Shown here: one piece after another, positions 59,350 to 64,000 of the stretch
Position numbering within the stretch: position 1 is the first letter of the stretch
Layout of the letters: each line of letters opens with the position of its first letter
DNA from: Microbotryum silenes-acaulis
Taxonomy: Eukaryota; Basidiomycota; Microbotryomycetes; Microbotryales; Microbotryaceae
Direction: 5' to 3'
Length of the DNA stretch: 64,000 nucleotides
NCBI GenBank assembly: GCA_003665825.1
Contig: QPFY01000008.1
Coordinates: forward strand, 1,302,001 to 1,366,000
Made by a program: the position numbers and the translations under genes
The notes under the pieces: generated by a model
What the model was told of the DNA's origin: nothing
The model's database searches: none
What the model saw: the letters and a program-made list of their open reading frames with translations, nothing else

Positions 59350-62039
59350 ATGGCTTCTTCCAACGAAGCGACGCCAATTGTTTCCACCAACTCTCGGCCA
59401 CCAACGCTCACCCGACTCCTCGCTACTTGTGCTCCATCCAGCTGGTTTCTCCCGCCACCGGACCACGATAGAGCGTGTCACTCAACTGCCTCGCGCGTTC
59501 AAGCCGATGCTGGGACGACCGCCTATGATTGCGTCGCCCGGCTGGGAGGATTGAAATGGGGCACACCCGCGTCACCTGGCGTCAGGGTTCTCAGCTCTTT
59601 CTTCGATATACTCGAGCAACACCCCTCATTGCTGGACCTGTTCCGCGAGGAGCTGGACGCCATCAGCAATGCTCCTTACAGCGAGTTGGGTCGGAAGAGC
59701 GAGCACGACGTCGAAGTCTCGTTCGTAGACCTCTTCGCTAGCGGTCTACGATCTGCAACGGCGGCGCTGCTCAACCATTATGCCGCGATCACCGAGGCCG
59801 TCGGAGCTTCTTCCGCTTCCGCATCGACCTCCGCGACGAGACCCCACTATTCGGTTCGACTGGGCGAACCTGAACGTGCTCCGCACGCAGGGCGATGCTG
59901 TCGTCTACATTCAACGTGGGCCTGGCAACGTCGTTTCAAGTATCTCGATTGAATACAAGCGGGACGACGTACATCATAGCCTGGCCAAGGTACGCCAGGA
60001 GGGCGCCCTCTCGCATATTCCCATACTCGACCACGGGGCCCCAGTGCCACTTCAGAATCTAGAGGAAGAAAAGTCGAAGGGTGCAGATGCTGTGGCGACC
60101 AAGGTGAGGCATGCATCTTGCAGGCTTGGACATACGCTTTCTCGATCCGGCCTCGAATAATGGGGCTCTGTGTTTACTCATTTCTCATTTTTCATGCTCG
60201 TGTAGGCCATCATCCAATGCGTCTCCAGCGATAGTCGATTCTTTTTGCTGCTGTCGGTTCCGTTCTTCCAGATTGGTGAACTGGGTACGTCGCATCTTTG
60301 AACTCACCAACACCTGTCGAAACTTTCCGGGTCCCACTGACGCATGCGATTATGCGGCCTTGCTTTGGCCATTCGCCCGCCCACAGTCCAGCACCAGTCG
60401 ACGCATGCTGCAACGGCAAGCGATCCCGTAGCGTCGACCTCAGCGGCGTCTGCCTCAATCTCGGCTGCGACCGCGTACTCACCGGCACCGCCCCTCAAGG
60501 CCAGGTACAGCTTGATTCTACAAGAACTGGCCCGATGGGTAGAGCCCTCTCCGACGACCTTGAACCCAGAGGCGGCCGAAACACTTGGCACCGATCTTCC
60601 ACGACGGTTACTCATCGTGTCCTTCATCGCCCTGGCTTTCACAGCCGTTATCGAAGTTCCCAAGCCGGACCAAGCCGTCGTCGACACACTGCTCGATGCC
60701 CGATTTCAACCTCCGAATCGGCCTCGTCTTCGCTCCAATCCGGACTCGGACCCTGACTATGATCCCTTCCCGCGGGTCCCAAAAGCCCCGAAGACTTCGG
60801 CCGAAGCCACCGCTGCTCGTTCTTCGGGGCGACTGGCAGGCCAACCACCGCGAGCTCAAACCAAGGACTCGAATCGACCCATCACCCCGCCCATCTCCGT
60901 AAGGTTGCAATCTGATCCCTCATCCGACCCGTTGACGCCTGTCACTCGCATCTTCTCGTCCCCTCCTGCATCGACGGATTGGAGTCCTGCGACCTCGCCG
61001 CTCTCCGGCTCGCGCCTCCCGTCGAAATCGATCACCATCGTTGAAGATCGCGGATTCGTGATCAAGGCCAGCTTGTTGAACGCGCACTGGTCTATGATGG
61101 TGCGTCACGCGCTCTGCCATGCTGCTCCCGTCCTAGCCCTTGTAGTCCAGCTCACAGAAAGGATCGTTTACTTCCTGCTCTTGCGCAGTCGTACACGGGC
61201 ACGAGCCGCGTGGAACTGGTCGAGATCGGGTTTGATATTGTCTCTTCGGTTCCTTCCGACTCGCCCCTTGCGTCCCGTCTGCCGTCGAAGCCTTCCCCAG
61301 CGAGCGATTTTATTCGGGGCCTCCATCTGTCCGATGTTGTTTTGCGGTGGCTGTCCGAAAACCCCCGGGAAGAGCTCGAGGACGATCGAATCCCCCTGGA
61401 ACTCTTGGATCGGTTCGAGCCCACTGCGGATCTTCGTCTGGAGAAGCAGGTCGAGACGGGAAGTACTGCCGGCGGGTGGCTTGCGAACGTCGTGCGAGTC
61501 AACCGACCTTTGTCCTCGTCCGCCAAACCCGAGGTGCCTCTAGTTGACCACCCTGCTCCGAACACGAGGTACTTTCTCAAGCTCGTGACGTGTAGTTACG
61601 TCGGCTCGGTCATCCGCGAGACGCTGTTCTATCAGCACGTCTTCCCCCACCTCCCCGACCATCTTCGAAAACATCTCCCGCAATATCACGGCACGTACCG
61701 AAGGACCAATGGCAACGGATACGCCATGGTGCTTGAGAATGTGGGAACAACGATGAACGAGCTCGACTTCTACGGATCGCCGGGCGAATTGTGGTAAGTT
61801 CCTGCAGGGCGGCGCACTGATCCAGCCATGTGCAAGCCGGTCAAGAGGCCGCGCGGATTCCTGACCCTCTGATTCTTTTTTCTTTTTTCTACGGGAGGTG
61901 CAGGGAGATCGAGGCGGCTTTCAGGGAACTCGGCATCATCCACAATGATGTCAGCGCCGGCAACGTACTGGTTCGACCCAACAATGGTCCTTTTTGCTTC
62001 GTTGATTGGGGACGATCGTATCTCAAACTCCGAGTGTGA
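59350..62039 (+). CDS. Protein-kinase-like protein, multi-exon
   Basis: Plus-strand gene starting MASSNEATPIVS at 59350. The N-terminal part contains SFFDILEQHPSLLDLFREEL and, after a frame step near 59830 (splice or sequence difference), FDWANLNVLRTQGDAVVYIQ, SSISIEYKRDDV and KVRQEGALSHIP. After an intron: IIQCVSSDSRFFLLLSVPFF; then LARWVEPSPTTLNPEA and a Ser/Pro-rich linker. After 61137: YTGTSRVELVEIGFDIVSS, YFLKLVTCSYVGSVIRETLF, GYAMVLENVGTTMNEL. After a further intron: the catalytic loop IIHNDVSAGNVLV and the metal site FCFVDWGRS. Known basidiomycete kinase-like proteins share HxD-N and DWG. It ends at 62039, or extends through another exon towards 62416. Confidence 0.65.
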
Positions 62040-62478
62040 ATCTTTTCTCTCCTCCTCCTTCTGAGGTCTCTGTTTTTTCTCTCTTCTATGCTTGTTTTAT
62101 ATTTTGTACGCACTTTCCCTCAGGTTCATCTGCAATGCGCAATGCGCAACGCTCGTCATCTCGTTCATCTCGTCAGCGTCGTAGTTGGACTCGAGAGCAC
62201 CCCGAGCTGAATGGACCTCAGCTCCTACCGGTTCGGCGAGAATCGTGCTTCTGGACTGAGGTTGAGGCTGGAAGGAGAGAGAGAACAAAGGAGGAAATGA
62301 AAAGTCTATATGGAATAACCCCCCCCCCCCCCCCCCCCCAAGAGATGAGTTCACTCACTCTTGAGTTAGGTAGTGGCCCCAGAGCCAGAGACACGATGTC
62401 GCCTGATCCGCGGTGAGAATTTATGTTGTTGAGTTTCGTCGGCACTCTCAACGACCGCACCACCCAGTGCAGCTCACC
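62040..62478. other. 3' flank of kinase-like gene, with poly-C run
   Basis: A frame from about 62125 (MRNAQRSSSRSSRQRRSW) to 62416 may be a last exon, but the splice phase does not fit the preceding donor. A run of about 20 C lies near 62319-62339. Confidence 0.35.
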
Positions 62479-62868
62479 CTAACCCGGGCTTGAACGAACA
62501 TCCACGTCACCGAGCACTCGCCTCGAACCACTGCATACACGCAACATTGGGCGGAAAACTATTTCGACGACTACAATTTTGTGGCACTCGCCGAGGAAGA
62601 CGGCAATTCCTATCCTCTCCCCGGCAGGCGCGGCGAGGACTGAACGGTGCCTTATTCTAGCCATTGGACCTCCAATCACGGTGAGATGTTCGCATAAATT
62701 CCGTGGAAACCATTTCTTGCGATGCAAATAGTACTTCTTGTAATCCACATCTTCAAAGCCTGCTTTCTTCATTGCTCTCAACACTGCTGTCCGAGCCGTG
62801 AAAAGGCTTTGAAGTGAGGCCGCTGCGAGCAAGACCGCCGGCCTGTTTCTGAAGCTTAGGCATTCCAT
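62479..62868 (-). CDS. Hypothetical 129-residue protein
   Basis: Open frame from MECLSFRNRPAVLLAAASLQ to stop, containing VDYKKYYLHRKKWFPRNLCE and IAVFLGECHKIVVVEIVF. No family recognised, no intron needed, and the context gives no clue. The mixed hydrophobic/basic composition is compatible with a real protein but also with chance. Confidence 0.3.
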   Translation of the reverse strand: MECLSFRNRPAVLLAAASLQSLFTARTAVLRAMKKAGFEDVDYKKYYLHRKKWFPRNLCEHLTVIGGPMARIRHRSVLAAPAGERIGIAVFLGECHKIVVVEIVFRPMLRVCSGSRRVLGDVDVRSSPG

Positions 62869-63669
62869 ATCTACGTGTACCTGGTACAGGTGTACTGGCT
62901 ACACCGCCAAATACCGACTTAGGTTTGCAAGTTATGCAACAAGAAAGTACTATGACCTACATCGTGTGTTCGTCTTTCCTTCTTTCCGTTCTTGTTTCTT
63001 TCCTTTCATTTTTTTTTTTCTTTCCTTCTTCTCTCTTTTTTCTTCCTTTCCTTCTTTCCTGCTTTTCTTTTTCTTTTTCTTCTTTTTCCTCCCCGCCCCC
63101 CCTCCCCCCGGCATGGGTACGGACCCCGAAGTTGAGAGTGGCGAACTTCCATTCATGACATCCTGAGCCGTTTTTGGGCCGACGCGCGTGAAAAATCGAA
63201 TATCGCTGCGCAAAGCGCCTGCGTGATTTTCCATCGCATTATTCACCGGCCCTCACGGAAGCTGTGGGCGGAAAGTCTCTCAGGAATTCAATTTCCACCG
63301 TAATTCACCACACGTCGCCATGCAAACCAAACTCGGCTCAAAACAAGGTGTCGCTTTCGCTGTCTCGCTCCCCTTGACTGAAAATCTGCGACGACGAGGT
63401 GATTGTATCCTCAAGCGTCAGGTCTCAACTACTGTGGAACATCAGGGGAGCTGAAATGCGGACGCACAATCAAGGATACGCAAGCAAGCAGGATCCGAGC
63501 GAGGAAAGAGGATGAAACGGTGATAGGAGAAGGGGATTCGGAGTCTTTGGCTGAGGGGAGCGATTGAAGGGTTCTGGTGGCGGCGAGACGGGCAAGGGTG
63601 GTGGGAGGTCGCGTGAGCCTGCTGTAGAAGCTTTGCTGGTGGCTTTGGGGCTCATAACCTATTAGAAGG
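62869..63669. other. Non-coding, with polypyrimidine tract 62968-63110
   Basis: 62968-63110 is almost pure C/T (TTTCTTTCC, TTTTCTTC units) and ends in a CCCC run. No gene in the rest; short open frames have no recognised features. Confidence 0.5.
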
Positions 63670-63912
63670 TTGGAGGACTGGATCCCGACTCAAGGGGTTG
63701 AGTACGAGCACAAGATTGAGGATGCAAGATCGTTGGAGAAGGAAGAGAGACGAGCGCCAGCGAGGTGCGCGACTTGGACCCAAGCCAAAGAGCCAATCGA
63801 GGCTCAGTCATGCGCGGGGATCAGATATCAGGCAGGCAAAGGATAAAGACCCAAAAGGTGAGGGAACTAGACCATATGTGGGTGAAGAAGTGGCATGAAA
63901 AGTGAATAGTAT
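63670..63912 (+). repeat. Dispersed repeat with conserved open frame, copy 2
   Basis: Relative of 30635-30840. The frame EDWIPTQGVEYEHKIEDARS, KEERRA and TQAKEPIEAQS aligns with copy 1. Both end near AGTGGCATGA(G/A)AAGTGAATAG. The last ~90 bases of the window hold nothing recognisable. Confidence 0.6.
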
Positions 63913-64000
63913 CAAGAGAGAATCGGTGGATTCTTGACAGCCTCAACTTCCTCCTCCACCCATCATGGAAGCACTCCAGCAGCCTTTGCCTGAGCGAGTA

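Overview
The window looks like nuclear DNA of a basidiomycete fungus, most likely a yeast-like Pucciniomycotina lineage; that placement is inference. The support is genes split by many short GT-AG introns, a fungal Zn2Cys6 regulator, fungus-specific FunK1-type kinases, a chromodomain Ty3 retrotransposon, DIRS-like and Tad-like retroelements and Helitrons. There are no bacterial-style operons.

Layout. From 1 to 15.8 kb is an ordinary gene block, all on the minus strand: V-ATPase proteolipid subunit c (cut by the window edge), a WDR68/DCAF7-type WD40 protein, an EAF-type RNA polymerase II elongation factor, a poorly resolved stretch with a tandem pair of tRNA-like genes, a GGSSGG-signature amidase of the acetamidase/FAAH class, and a Zn2Cys6 transcription factor. 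From 15.9 to 59.2 kb is a dense nest of mobile DNA. It holds two inverted copies of an unrecognised multi-intron gene, Helitron fragments with intact 3' hairpin-CTAG ends, two LINEs (one with a 16-bp target duplication), a MITE, and a nearly intact chromodomain Ty3 element. The Ty3 element sits with a perfect 5-bp target duplication inside an older decayed DIRS-like element. Copia, solo-LTR and CRE-bearing inverted-repeat fragments are also present. Host-like genes embedded in the nest are a disrupted FunK1 kinase (47.2-49.9 kb), a truncated FunK1 fragment (25.1-26.4 kb), an apparently complete F-box/LRR gene (50.4-51.7 kb) and a rearranged partial copy of it (24.4-24.8 kb). From 59.3 kb to the end, an intron-containing protein-kinase-like gene is followed by mostly non-coding, low-complexity sequence.

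How it fits together. The left block holds unrelated housekeeping and regulatory genes (vacuolar acidification, WD40 scaffold, transcription elongation, amide hydrolysis, transcriptional control). The centre is best read as layered insertions. Mobile elements have duplicated, inverted and truncated neighbouring pieces, including the F-box and kinase genes and the unknown multi-intron family. That family is the best candidate here for something undescribed. Gene models were spliced by eye; exon borders given to the base are where reading frame, splice signals and family similarity agree.
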